Shown: positions 17,631-25,636 of the stretch, piece after piece
How the letters are laid out: every line of letters begins with the position of its first letter
Position numbering within the stretch: position 1 is the stretch's first letter
NCBI GenBank assembly: GCA_020638065.1
Contig: JACKJG010000006.1
Location: 164,264-228,263 of the forward strand
From: Hyphomicrobiaceae bacterium
GTDB taxonomy: Bacteria; Pseudomonadota; Alphaproteobacteria; Rhizobiales; Devosiaceae
Length of the DNA stretch: 64,000 nt
Direction: 5' to 3'
Notes under the pieces: generated by a model
Databases searched by the model: none
Told to the model about the DNA's origin: nothing
Seen by the model: the letters and a program-made list of their open reading frames with translations, nothing else
Position numbers and translations under genes: made by a program

Positions 17631-19522
17631 CCGGCCAGCCGGCGGCCCTGACGCCGGCGCTCATGGGGCGGTTCTTCCTCGAACAGGGCCGCGAGGTGAT
17701 CGGTAATCGCGCCGGCCAGTTCCTCGGCGTCGAGCAGGGTGACCGCCCGGCGATAATAGCGGGTGACGTCGTGGCCGATGCCGATGGCCACCAATTGTAC
17801 CGGCGAGCGGGTCTCGATGTCCTCGATCACGTTGCGCAAATGGGTTTCGAGATAATTGCCGGCATTGACCGATTGCGTGCTGTCGTCGACCGGCGCACCG
17901 TCGGAAATCACCATCAGGATGCGGCGCTGTTCGGGCCGGGCAAGCAGGCGTTTGTGGGCCCAGAGCAGGGCCTCGCCGTCGATGTTTTCCTTGAGCAGTC
18001 CTTCGCGCATCATGAGCCCGAGATTTCGCCGTGCATGGCGCCAAGGTTCGTCTGCGGATTTGTAGATAATATGGCGAATGTCGTTGAGGCGGCCGGGATT
18101 GGCGGGCCGGTTGGCTTCGAGCCAGGCCTCGCGTGCCTTGCCGCCCTTCCAGGCGCGGGTGGTGAAGCCGAGAATCTCGACCTTGACGCCACAGCGCTCG
18201 AGGGTGCGGGCGAGGATGTCGCCGCAGATCGCGGCGATGGTGATCGGGCGGCCGCGCATCGACCCGGAATTGTCGATGAGAAGGGTGACTACCGTGTCGC
18301 GGAACTCGGTGTCGCTTTCCATCTTGTAGGAGAGGCCCGACATGGGGTCGATGACCACCCGGCTGAGGCGGGCGGCGTCGAGAATGCCTTCTTCCAGGTC
18401 GAACTGCCAGGAACGGTTCTGCTGGGCCATCAGGCGGCGCTGCAGCTTGTTGGCAAGCCGGGCGACGGCACCGGCGAGGTTTTCGAGTTGCTTGTCGAGC
18501 AGGGCGCGCAACTGATCCAGCTCTTCAGGCGGACAAAGGTCGGCTGCCGAGATGATCTCGTCGAAGGTCTGGGTAAAGATCTTGTAGTTGAACTGATTGG
18601 AGCCGAACTCGATCGGGCCCTGTTCCTGGGGCGGCGGTGTATCCTCGCCGCCATCGACCATGTTCTCGTCGTCGAGTTCGGAGGTTTCGACGTCGTCGAC
18701 GTCGGCCTCGCCTTCCTGCGGCTGGTCGCTCTTTGCGTCCATATCCTCGGCTTCGGCGTCTTCACTGTCGCCGTCGCCCTCTTGCGGGGTGGCTTCCTCG
18801 CGCTCACCGGCAGCATCGGAATCGTCGCCTGTTTCCTCGTCCTCGTCGTCCATGTCCGAGAAGTCCATGTCGGCGACGAGATCGAGGTCTTTCAGAACCA
18901 TCTGCGCGGCCTTGGCGAATTCGTCCTGATCCTCGAAAGCCTCGGCAAGTGCGTCGAGCGATCCGGCGGCCTTCTGCTCGATGTCCTCGCGCCAGACATC
19001 GACAACCGCCTGCCCGCTTTTCGGGATCGGCAATCCAGCCAGCTTCTGGCGCAGCATCAACCCCAGGGCCTCGGCCAGCGGCGCGCTTTCCTTGTCGCTG
19101 ACATGGGCCAGCTTGGCGCGGAACAGGCGCTCTTCGAGCATTTCGCCGATATTGATTTTCATGCCTGCCATGCGGCGGCAGCCGAGCGCCTCGACGCGGG
19201 CCTGTTCGAGCGCATCAAATGCGGCGCGGGCTTCGGGATCGTGCGGCGCGCGGCGATTGTGGGTCTTGATGTCGTGGGCGGCCACGCGCATGGCCATGGC
19301 GTCGGCCTGACCGCGGGCAACGTAGATATCGTGCCGGGTCGGCACGCGCGGCAGGTTGGCCAGGCGCACCTTGCCCGGCGTCATCAGCGGGCGGTCCGAG
19401 GTGAAGGTGACTTCCAGTTCGGGGTCGGCGCCGATGGTACGCACAGTGGTCCCGACCGCCGATTTCAGAATAACCGTCGGATCATTGGCCGCGTTGGGCT
19501 TGCGGGCCGGAGGCTGGGCCAT
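17627..19522 (-). CDS. cobT: Cobaltochelatase subunit CobT
   Basis: 631 residues. The chain has an N-terminal helical part, a very acidic linker (about residues 219-298), and a C-terminal von Willebrand A domain with the MIDAS motif DNSGS at about 417-421. CobT works with the AAA+ protein CobS to drive CobN, inserting cobalt into hydrogenobyrinic acid a,c-diamide in aerobic cobalamin synthesis. cobN is not in the window. cobS lies 13 nt upstream in the same operon. Confidence 0.96.
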   Translation of the reverse strand: MAQPPARKPNAANDPTVILKSAVGTTVRTIGADPELEVTFTSDRPLMTPGKVRLANLPRVPTRHDIYVARGQADAMAMRVAAHDIKTHNRRAPHDPEARAAFDALEQARVEALGCRRMAGMKINIGEMLEERLFRAKLAHVSDKESAPLAEALGLMLRQKLAGLPIPKSGQAVVDVWREDIEQKAAGSLDALAEAFEDQDEFAKAAQMVLKDLDLVADMDFSDMDDEDEETGDDSDAAGEREEATPQEGDGDSEDAEAEDMDAKSDQPQEGEADVDDVETSELDDENMVDGGEDTPPPQEQGPIEFGSNQFNYKIFTQTFDEIISAADLCPPEELDQLRALLDKQLENLAGAVARLANKLQRRLMAQQNRSWQFDLEEGILDAARLSRVVIDPMSGLSYKMESDTEFRDTVVTLLIDNSGSMRGRPITIAAICGDILARTLERCGVKVEILGFTTRAWKGGKAREAWLEANRPANPGRLNDIRHIIYKSADEPWRHARRNLGLMMREGLLKENIDGEALLWAHKRLLARPEQRRILMVISDGAPVDDSTQSVNAGNYLETHLRNVIEDIETRSPVQLVAIGIGHDVTRYYRRAVTLLDAEELAGAITDHLAALFEEEPPHERRRQGRRLAG

Positions 19523-19535
19523 CCATCACTCCTGA

Positions 19536-20513
19536 TCAGGCCGAAATCGCCAGATTGGCCGCACTTTCGGGCAGATCGATACCAAAGACGCGCTGATAGA
19601 ACTCGGCGACGACCGGGCGTTCCAACTCGTCGCACTTGTTCAGGAAGGTCAGGCGGAAAGCCATACCGACATCGCCAAAGATCTCGGCATTTTCCGCCCA
19701 GGTTATCACCGTACGCGGGCTCATCACCGTGGAGAGATCGCCATTGATGAAGGCGGCGCGGGTCAGGTCGGCAATACGCACCATGTTGGAGACGATCTTC
19801 TGACCCTCGGCATTCTGATAATGCTTGGCCTTGGCCAGAACGATTTCGACTTCCTTTTCGTGGGGCAGGTAATTGAGCGTGACGACCAGCGACCAGCGGT
19901 CCATCTGACCCTGATTGATCTGCTGGGTGCCGTGATAGAGCCCGGACGTGTCCCCCAGGCCGATCGTATTTGTGGTGGCGAACATGCGGAAGGCGGGGTG
20001 CGGGGTGATGACCCGGTTCTGGTCGAGCAGGGTCAGGCGGCCCGATTGTTCGAGCACGCGCTGGATCACGAACATCACGTCCGGCCGGCCGGCGTCATAT
20101 TCGTCAAAGACCAGCGCAATATTGTTCTGCAACGCCCAAGGCAGCATGCCGTCGCGGAATTCGGTGATCTGGACCCCGTCCCTGACCACGATCGCGTCCT
20201 TGCCCACCAGGTCGATACGGGAGACATGGCTGTCAAGATTGATACGAACCAGCGGCCAGTTGAGGCGGGCGGCAACCTGCTCGATATGGGTGGATTTGCC
20301 CGTGCCGTGATAACCCTGCACCATGACGCGGCGGTTATATTCAAAGCCGGCCAGAATGGCGGCGGTCGTCGCCGGGTCGAACAGGTAGTCCGGATCTACG
20401 GGGGGCACATACTCATTGACTTCACTATAGCCGGAGACCATCATGTTGCTGTCAATGCCGAAGAGTTCGCGTGCGCTATACTTGGTATCTGGCAGGTTGT
20501 TGTATTCGGTCAT
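19536..20513 (-). CDS. cobS: Cobaltochelatase subunit CobS (AAA+ ATPase)
   Basis: 325 residues from ATG 20513; a longer in-frame ATG at 20618 adds 35 atypical residues. Walker A is GYHGTGKST (67-75), Walker B ALVFDEYDAG, sensor region FRMFATTNTIG. CobS forms a hexameric motor with CobT for ATP-driven cobalt insertion. In related genomes the J-domain gene lies directly upstream; here a ~4-kb accessory block separates them. Confidence 0.96.
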   Translation of the reverse strand: MTEYNNLPDTKYSARELFGIDSNMMVSGYSEVNEYVPPVDPDYLFDPATTAAILAGFEYNRRVMVQGYHGTGKSTHIEQVAARLNWPLVRINLDSHVSRIDLVGKDAIVVRDGVQITEFRDGMLPWALQNNIALVFDEYDAGRPDVMFVIQRVLEQSGRLTLLDQNRVITPHPAFRMFATTNTIGLGDTSGLYHGTQQINQGQMDRWSLVVTLNYLPHEKEVEIVLAKAKHYQNAEGQKIVSNMVRIADLTRAAFINGDLSTVMSPRTVITWAENAEIFGDVGMAFRLTFLNKCDELERPVVAEFYQRVFGIDLPESAANLAISA

Positions 20514-20693
20514 ATTCGTTACTTCAGCTTGAATGCTGCTTTCGTCGATCGGTTCGTGAGTGAACGCATTGGAGCGCCATGCCGGGATAGGTGGCGCGGA
20601 GCAAGGCCCTTCTATCAACGTGGCGCGCCTTTGAACAACACCTAATTCGTCGCGGGGACGAGGCGGTCAGGCGTTGTGTTGGGGAGGGGACCC

Positions 20694-22010
20694 ATGGACA
20701 AGGCCGAGGAACGTGCCAGGCAGCACAGAGAAATCATGGAACGCCGGAGAACGGGCGGGTCAGGCACGCAAGTAGAGCCGCCCTATCATGTCTCGGGCAT
20801 CGACATGATGTACTTCATGGGACGGTTCGATCCTGAGGTGATCCGACAAATCGTCCCACCCGAACTGGAGCCAGCGGGCACTGAATGGGGCACGATCGCG
20901 GTTTACAATGTGCCTCACGGATGGGGTATGGCGCCGTTCACCGCTTTCATAATGGGGTTCGAGATTGCGGGTGAAGCACCCGTCGAGGGGCAACCCCGGC
21001 AATATCTGCATAGTGGTCTCTGCTCGGGGCGCGGCGGAGAAATTCTTCGTTCGCGATATAATGGGAACTATCAAGCCGGGTGGTCGCGCCAGTTCTCGAT
21101 GGATGACCGTGTTGTTGGCGAGGCTGGTCAGGGCGAACTGACTTTCATGCGCATGAGCGGGCGCGTCGCCGAGGACGCTGTTACGCACTATTCGGGCACG
21201 AACCATTATGTGGGGCGAATGCAGGATGGCGCATTGCATCAGTTCTCGGTGGCTTTCACGGGCGAATTAGCGGATGTCGCCGATCAAAAGGTGGAGTTCT
21301 TTCCGGGCGCCGAGCAAGTCCTCAGAGTTGCCATGCCCAGTGAATTCTACTGGTCGGTAAAACTGCGCAACACGGCTTTTACGTTCAGCGTTCCCCGTGT
21401 GCTCAACGCATCGGGCCGACCCGATGCGGACAGCGAAGGTGCAATGCGGCTCATCGATATGTTTTCGCACATGGGACGAGCGGCGATTGTTGTTGATCGC
21501 ACCGGCAAAATCGGGCGCGTGAATAACCGCGCGGAGATGTTGATGCGTCAGCACCCCGACGGTCCGAGATGGGCGGAAAGCGGCGGGCTTGGTCCCGCCC
21601 TTCGGCAAGTGGTGCAGGCGCTGGACGGCGCCGGCAGCGATCAGGTTTCGCCGACGGTGGCATTTCAGTCGAATGCGCTCGGCAGATCAATCGTCGCGCA
21701 AGCAATGGCTCTCGATGCAAGCGTGTTTGGAAAAGGCAACGCCGTCGTCTTTCTTGAAGACCCCGCCGCTGAACAGGAAAGTGCGCCCGTTGCGCCGGCA
21801 CTCCGGCTTCTCGGTCTGACGGAAGCCGAGGCGAAGATTGCAGCACTGGTGGGGGCGGGGCGGTCGCCCGCCGAGGCGGCCGGGGATCTGGCGCTTTCGG
21901 TCAACACGGTCCGCTCGGCGCTCAAGCTCATCTTCGACAAGCTGGGGATCGGACGGCAGGCGGAACTGGCCAAGATCGTCACACGCCTCGAAAGCCGCGC
22001 GATTGCGTGA
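20694..22010 (+). CDS. Regulator: decarboxylase-like sensor + PAS-like + LuxR HTH (copy 1)
   Basis: 438 residues from ATG 20694, preceded by GGGGAGGGGA. The N-terminal ~215 residues (YHVSGIDMMYFMGRF, IVPPELEPAGTEWG, ending near FTFSVPRVL) look like the acetoacetate-decarboxylase beta-barrel fold used as a sensor. A PAS-like segment follows (MGRAAIVVDRTGKIGRVNNRA, about 255-290). The end is a LuxR-type helix-turn-helix (LTEAEAKIAALVGAGRSPAE, SVNTVRSALKLIFDKLGI). The HTH is certain; the decarboxylase fold is inferred from pattern only. The ligand is unknown. Confidence 0.75.
   Translation: MDKAEERARQHREIMERRRTGGSGTQVEPPYHVSGIDMMYFMGRFDPEVIRQIVPPELEPAGTEWGTIAVYNVPHGWGMAPFTAFIMGFEIAGEAPVEGQPRQYLHSGLCSGRGGEILRSRYNGNYQAGWSRQFSMDDRVVGEAGQGELTFMRMSGRVAEDAVTHYSGTNHYVGRMQDGALHQFSVAFTGELADVADQKVEFFPGAEQVLRVAMPSEFYWSVKLRNTAFTFSVPRVLNASGRPDADSEGAMRLIDMFSHMGRAAIVVDRTGKIGRVNNRAEMLMRQHPDGPRWAESGGLGPALRQVVQALDGAGSDQVSPTVAFQSNALGRSIVAQAMALDASVFGKGNAVVFLEDPAAEQESAPVAPALRLLGLTEAEAKIAALVGAGRSPAEAAGDLALSVNTVRSALKLIFDKLGIGRQAELAKIVTRLESRAIA
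21801..22010 (+). repeat. Conserved HTH-coding segment, copy 1
   Basis: This 210-nt segment aligns without gaps to 23120-23329, at roughly 86% identity by eye, including a 3'-terminal run of about 35 nearly identical bases. The upstream parts of the two genes are far more diverged. Confidence 0.8.
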
Positions 22011-22021
22011 GGGAGGGAGCG

Positions 22022-23329
22022 GTGAACAGGAAAGAACTTCTTGATCAGACGATCAGGCTCAGAACGCGCCAGTCGCGTGAATCTGCGCCTTTGCCCTATT
22101 ATCACGTCAACGGGATCGACATGATCTACATCATGTGCCGGTTCGGCCGCGACCAAGTCGCGAAAGTCCTGCCGCCGGGGCTCGAACCGGCCGAAAGTGG
22201 CTGGGGAGTGTTCAATTTCTACACGGCCAATGCGGGTTGGTCGATCGCGCCCTATTCCGCCTTCTATCTCGGTGTGGAGGTGGCCGGATATGACTCACCC
22301 GATGGTCAGCCCGGCCTGTTTCTGCATATGGGTCACTACTCCGAAAACGCCTTTGGTGCGATGGAGCGCTACAACACGCGCCTGAGGCCGGGTCATATGG
22401 ACTGGGATCATGTGCCGGGCGAACTTCGCGCGCGGGGCTTTGCCGGTAACACCGAACTGATCAATGTCCGCGCTGCCGCGCCTTCGGCTCCATTTCACTT
22501 GAAAGAGGGTATCAACCGGTACCTTGGGGTTCATCCGGAATGTGGCATCAGCTCCTTTTATGTTCCGTTTTCCTGCGAATATGTGGATCTCGAAACACCT
22601 GAGATCACCTATCTTTCTGAAGCCGCGCAGCATTTCCATCCGCTTGTGCCCGAGGAAATCGTTTGGCCAATTGCGGTCAGAAACATGACAATCACGTTCA
22701 GTCCGCCGCGGCGTCTGGGCGTTGAGGATACTCAACTGGTCAGTGACCAGCGTGCTGTCGGGCTGCTCGACGCTTTCGCCCGGTCGGGGCGCGCGGCGGC
22801 CATTGTCGATGCCTCCAGCCGCATTTTGCGGCTGAACCCGGTGGCCGAAACGCTCAGCCAAAGCGGATTTCTCCCCCTCGCAAACGGAAGAATGACAAGT
22901 TGGCAGAAGGCCGATGCGGCGCGACTGGAGGAGGTTGTTGCTGCGACAGCGGTTCAACGGGACGGCCGCGTGTCGGACCAGATTGCGCTTGAAGGGCGTC
23001 ATGGGCGTCTCATGCTCGCTCAGGCGCTTTCGCTTGAACCCTCAGTGGTTGGCGACGGGCGCGTGATTGTGCTCTTTGACGACCCGGCTGAGGGACCGCA
23101 GGGCGACTGCGTTCCTGCTCTCCGCCTGCTTGGTCTCACCGAGGCCGAGGCGAAGATTGCGGCGCTGGTGGGGGCGGGGCGGTCGCCCGCCGAGGCGGCG
23201 GATGCGTTGGAACTCAGCGTCAACACTGTCCGCTCGGCACTCAAGCTGATCTACGACAAACTGGGGATCGGGAGGCAGGCAGAACTGGCCAAGATCGTCA
23301 CACGCCTCGAAAGCCGTGCGATTGCGTGA
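22022..23329 (+). CDS. Regulator: decarboxylase-like sensor + PAS-like + LuxR HTH (copy 2)
   Basis: 435 residues, a paralogue of the preceding gene with the same three-part layout: YYHVNGIDMIYIMCRF and KVLPPGLEPAESGWG in the sensor, ITFSPPRRLG at its end, a PAS-like GRAAAIVDASSRILRLNPVA, then a LuxR HTH almost identical to copy 1. GTG 22022 is chosen for its GGGAGGGA site; GTG 22007 would overlap the previous stop. The sensors differ greatly, suggesting different ligands but similar DNA targets. The gene ends inside the 3' end of the convergent barrel-protein gene. Confidence 0.75.
   Translation: MNRKELLDQTIRLRTRQSRESAPLPYYHVNGIDMIYIMCRFGRDQVAKVLPPGLEPAESGWGVFNFYTANAGWSIAPYSAFYLGVEVAGYDSPDGQPGLFLHMGHYSENAFGAMERYNTRLRPGHMDWDHVPGELRARGFAGNTELINVRAAAPSAPFHLKEGINRYLGVHPECGISSFYVPFSCEYVDLETPEITYLSEAAQHFHPLVPEEIVWPIAVRNMTITFSPPRRLGVEDTQLVSDQRAVGLLDAFARSGRAAAIVDASSRILRLNPVAETLSQSGFLPLANGRMTSWQKADAARLEEVVAATAVQRDGRVSDQIALEGRHGRLMLAQALSLEPSVVGDGRVIVLFDDPAEGPQGDCVPALRLLGLTEAEAKIAALVGAGRSPAEAADALELSVNTVRSALKLIYDKLGIGRQAELAKIVTRLESRAIA
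23120..23329 (+). repeat. Conserved HTH-coding segment, copy 2
   Basis: Second copy of the segment at 21801-22010; see that entry. The two are in register to the stop codon. Confidence 0.8.
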
Positions 23330-23888
23330 GACGGCGGATCGCCTCGAACTCGGAATAGCCCTGCAGCGACCCGTCGGGAAGGCGGTTTGCGATGACGGCG
23401 CGAAAGTCGCCCCTGGCGATGACCATCCGGCAATCTGCCGGGCCAGTGATGATTTCGGCATCGCCGTCGCAGGCGGCAATGGCGCCGGGCGGCGGGGGGC
23501 TGGCCGAGCATTGCCATTTGACGAAAACCTGCTCGTTGCCGGGGGCAAAGAATGTGCAAATGCCCTCCTGCGAGAAATCATGGCCGCGAAAGCCGGGGCA
23601 GTGCACCAGGGCATGCTGATGCGGTGAGCGGTCGTCGGTGAAGACGAGCGCGCCGGTATAGGAGCCATAATAGTCGAGGCCGCAGGCGACGCTCGTGACC
23701 GGAACACCGAAGGCCGACCAGGCAAAGGTCATTCCGTCTCCGGCGATGGGCGTGATGTTGAGGTAAGCGAACCCGACGGCCGAGGTGGTCGCCGATTTCA
23801 AGAACATGTCCTGGTCTTGCAGCATGTCACGCGTCCACGCTTCTGGGGCAACCGGGTTCAGAAAGACTGGACATCTGGTTGTCCCCAT
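23298..23888 (-). CDS. Small barrel protein, paralogue of the 24.0-24.5 kb gene
   Basis: Up to 196 residues. Shared pattern with its neighbour: FAWSAFGVPVTSV, HALVHCPGF, GICTFF...GNEQVFVKWQC, GAIAACDGD and a Gly-Ser-rich end. This resembles the allene-oxide-cyclase/dirigent-type beta-barrel, but I am not sure of the fold. Unlike the neighbour it has no good signal peptide at its apparent start (23888; alternatives 23825 or 23807). Its last ~10 codons lie over the 3' end of the LuxR gene and extend beyond the homology with the paralogue, suggesting a lost original stop. Confidence 0.55.
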   Translation of the reverse strand: MGTTRCPVFLNPVAPEAWTRDMLQDQDMFLKSATTSAVGFAYLNITPIAGDGMTFAWSAFGVPVTSVACGLDYYGSYTGALVFTDDRSPHQHALVHCPGFRGHDFSQEGICTFFAPGNEQVFVKWQCSASPPPPGAIAACDGDAEIITGPADCRMVIARGDFRAVIANRLPDGSLQGYSEFEAIRRLTQSHGFRGV

Positions 23889-23970
23889 CTGTGCAAGCCG
23901 AATACGCAGTTTTACCGTGATACATTTGAAAATCCAATATTGAAATTTGAATATGACAATGTTTCTCTGC

Positions 23971-24009
23971 TCTCCGCACCACAGAGCAGGTGTTGCCGGG
24001 GTGCGGAGA
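23971..24009. repeat. Inverted repeat between the two barrel-protein genes
   Basis: TCTCCGCACC (23971-23980) and GGTGCGGAGA (24000-24009) form a perfect 10-bp inverted repeat. An alternative pairing CTGCTCT/AGAGCAG overlaps it. No T-tract follows on the minus strand; it could be an attenuator or processing site in the intergenic region. The DNA just left of it (23890-23965) is unusually AT-rich and probably promoter-bearing. Confidence 0.5.
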
Positions 24010-24017
24010 TGACCGGT

Positions 24018-24530
24018 TCAGTAGGTCAGACTGATCCCGGTGACTTCGGTGTAGCCGACACTTGTGCCATCGGCGAATGCGGCTTGAATGACGCCGTGCA
24101 TGTGCCCGGCTCCCGAGGCGGCCGACCATTTGCCGGTGCCGCCGGAATATGCGACCTCGCCTTGACAGGCGGCCAGTGCGCCGGCGGGAGGCGCAATTCC
24201 GGCGCAGGACCAGGTCAGGTAGAGCTGGTCGCCATCCTTGTCCACAATCGTGCAATGTCCGGCCGCATCGGCGCCGATGGCGTTGTAGCCCGGACATTGA
24301 AGTGCGGCGTGATGCAGCGGCACGCTTTCATCGTCAAAATGATAGAGACCGGAAAAGGCGCCCAGAAAATAGGGTTGATTGCCCGACACCGTGTAAAGCG
24401 CGCCCTGGGCTGCCCAGGTGAAGGTGGTGTCGCCGGTGATTTCACCGGCCGCAACGCCAGACGATGCGGCCAAAGTCAGGCCCAGGGCCAGTGCGGCTCC
24501 GCGAAGATTGCGGAAAACGAACGTGTTCAT
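24018..24530 (-). CDS. Exported small barrel protein (allene-oxide-cyclase-like, tentative)
   Basis: 170 residues from ATG 24530, which has a GAGGAG site 5 nt upstream. A signal peptide ends near SSGVAAG (about residue 27). The mature domain has FTWAAQGALYTV, HHAALQCPGY, a GHCTIVDKDGDQLYLTWSC strand pair and the YSGGTGKWSAASG motif. The Gly-Thr-Gly-Lys plus D-x-D-G-D pattern is what makes me think of allene-oxide-cyclase-like barrels. Three or four cysteines could form disulfides in the periplasm. No function is assigned. Confidence 0.65.
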   Translation of the reverse strand: MNTFVFRNLRGAALALGLTLAASSGVAAGEITGDTTFTWAAQGALYTVSGNQPYFLGAFSGLYHFDDESVPLHHAALQCPGYNAIGADAAGHCTIVDKDGDQLYLTWSCAGIAPPAGALAACQGEVAYSGGTGKWSAASGAGHMHGVIQAAFADGTSVGYTEVTGISLTY

Positions 24531-24646
24531 GTTGCTCCTCCTTTGCCACCCGGAATGGGTGGACGGGAGCAGCATGCGCGCAAAGGAGATGTGGCGAACC
24601 CCGCATATAGGGGGTGGTCGACGCCTTTTTTCCGAAAGGCGGTCAG

Positions 24647-25276
24647 CTAGCCCAGAAAGCCTTTGGATTTCAGGTGGTTATAGGCGGTGATGATCGACCG
24701 CAGACGTTCTTCGGAAGCCTTGTCGCCGCCATTGGCGTCCGGGTGGTGCTTCTTGACGAGTTCCTTGTAGCGCTTGCGGATTTCGTCGGCATTGGCGCGG
24801 CCCTCGAACCCTAGCGATTCAAAGGCGCGGCGGTCGACCTCGACCATGCGCAGCTCGCGCTCGGTCATCGGCTTCTGGCGGCGGGTGCGCGAGGCGCGGG
24901 CGAAAAGGTTGAGGGGATCGTTGAAACGCGTGTCCTGAAAATTGCGGGCCCGGGCAGTGCGCGGGGCGGATTTTGCCTTCGCCGAACCATTGGTCGATTG
25001 CTGCCAGGTCGGGCGACCGCCGGTCTGCTGCTGGCGCTTGAGTTCGTCCGCGATCTCGTCGTCCTTCATTTCAGCAAAATAGTTGAACGACTTGTTATAC
25101 TCGCGCACATGCTCGGTGCAGAACTGGAAGAACTGGCCTTCCGCGCCGCGGCCCTTGGGCGCGCGGTGTTCGGCGGGCTTGTCACAGCCTTCCCATTCAC
25201 AGATCGGGCCCTTTGGTTTGTCCTCGGGCTTCTGGCGCGGTTTGACGCGGATGGAATCAAAAAGGTTGGAACTCAG
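24647..25276 (-). CDS. J-domain (DnaJ-like) protein with probable CTG start
   Basis: 209 residues if started at CTG 25276. The C-terminal J domain (about 145-205) has FESLGFEGRANADEIRKRYKEL and the KHHPDANGG motif. The frame upstream of the only standard start (GTG 25108) is clearly coding: LFDSIRVKPRQKPE, then a Cys/His-rich CEWEGCDKPAEH...FFQFCTEH, all typical of the family. No ATG, GTG or TTG exists between an in-frame TGA and that stretch; CTG 25276 has AGGAG eight bases upstream. Partner Hsp70 recruitment is expected. Divergent from bolA. Confidence 0.85.
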   Translation of the reverse strand: MSSNLFDSIRVKPRQKPEDKPKGPICEWEGCDKPAEHRAPKGRGAEGQFFQFCTEHVREYNKSFNYFAEMKDDEIADELKRQQQTGGRPTWQQSTNGSAKAKSAPRTARARNFQDTRFNDPLNLFARASRTRRQKPMTERELRMVEVDRRAFESLGFEGRANADEIRKRYKELVKKHHPDANGGDKASEERLRSIITAYNHLKSKGFLG

Positions 25277-25330
25277 CGTTCTAACTCCTAAATGCGGGAA
25301 ACCCGTTTCGTTTCAACATCAAGGTTCATC

Positions 25331-25636
25331 ATGACCTCAAACAGACAAGACTCTATCACCGACATTCTCAACCGGACGTTCTCGCCCGATCATCTCGAGG
25401 TCATCGATGAATCAGGCCGCCATGCCGGGCATGCCGGTGCGCGGCCGGAAGGACAGACTCACTATCGGATCAAAATTTCGGCGCAGCATTTTGACGCCCT
25501 TGGGCGCGTTGCGCAACACCGTGCCATCATGGACGCGCTCGAAAGCGAATTCGAATCTGGTCTGCACGCCCTTGCCATCGAGGTTTTGCCGCGGGGTGAG
25601 GTCATTCAGCCACAGGTTGAGCAGCCAGGGGCGTAA
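25331..25636 (+). CDS. BolA family protein
   Basis: 101 residues. The class II KH-like BolA fold is seen: ILNRTFSPDHLEVIDESGRH, HYRIKISAQHFDALGRVAQH (with the invariant His) and the C-terminal LHALAIEVL. BolA proteins bind monothiol glutaredoxins and Fe-S clusters. ATG 25331 is used; 25292 is an in-frame alternative that adds 13 residues. The 3' end overlaps the convergent CNNM gene by 35 nt. Confidence 0.92.
   Translation: MTSNRQDSITDILNRTFSPDHLEVIDESGRHAGHAGARPEGQTHYRIKISAQHFDALGRVAQHRAIMDALESEFESGLHALAIEVLPRGEVIQPQVEQPGA

Noticed and set aside
17621..19747. 708-codon plus-strand open frame
   Set aside because: Antisense to cobT; no domain, while cobT shows MIDAS motif and family length.
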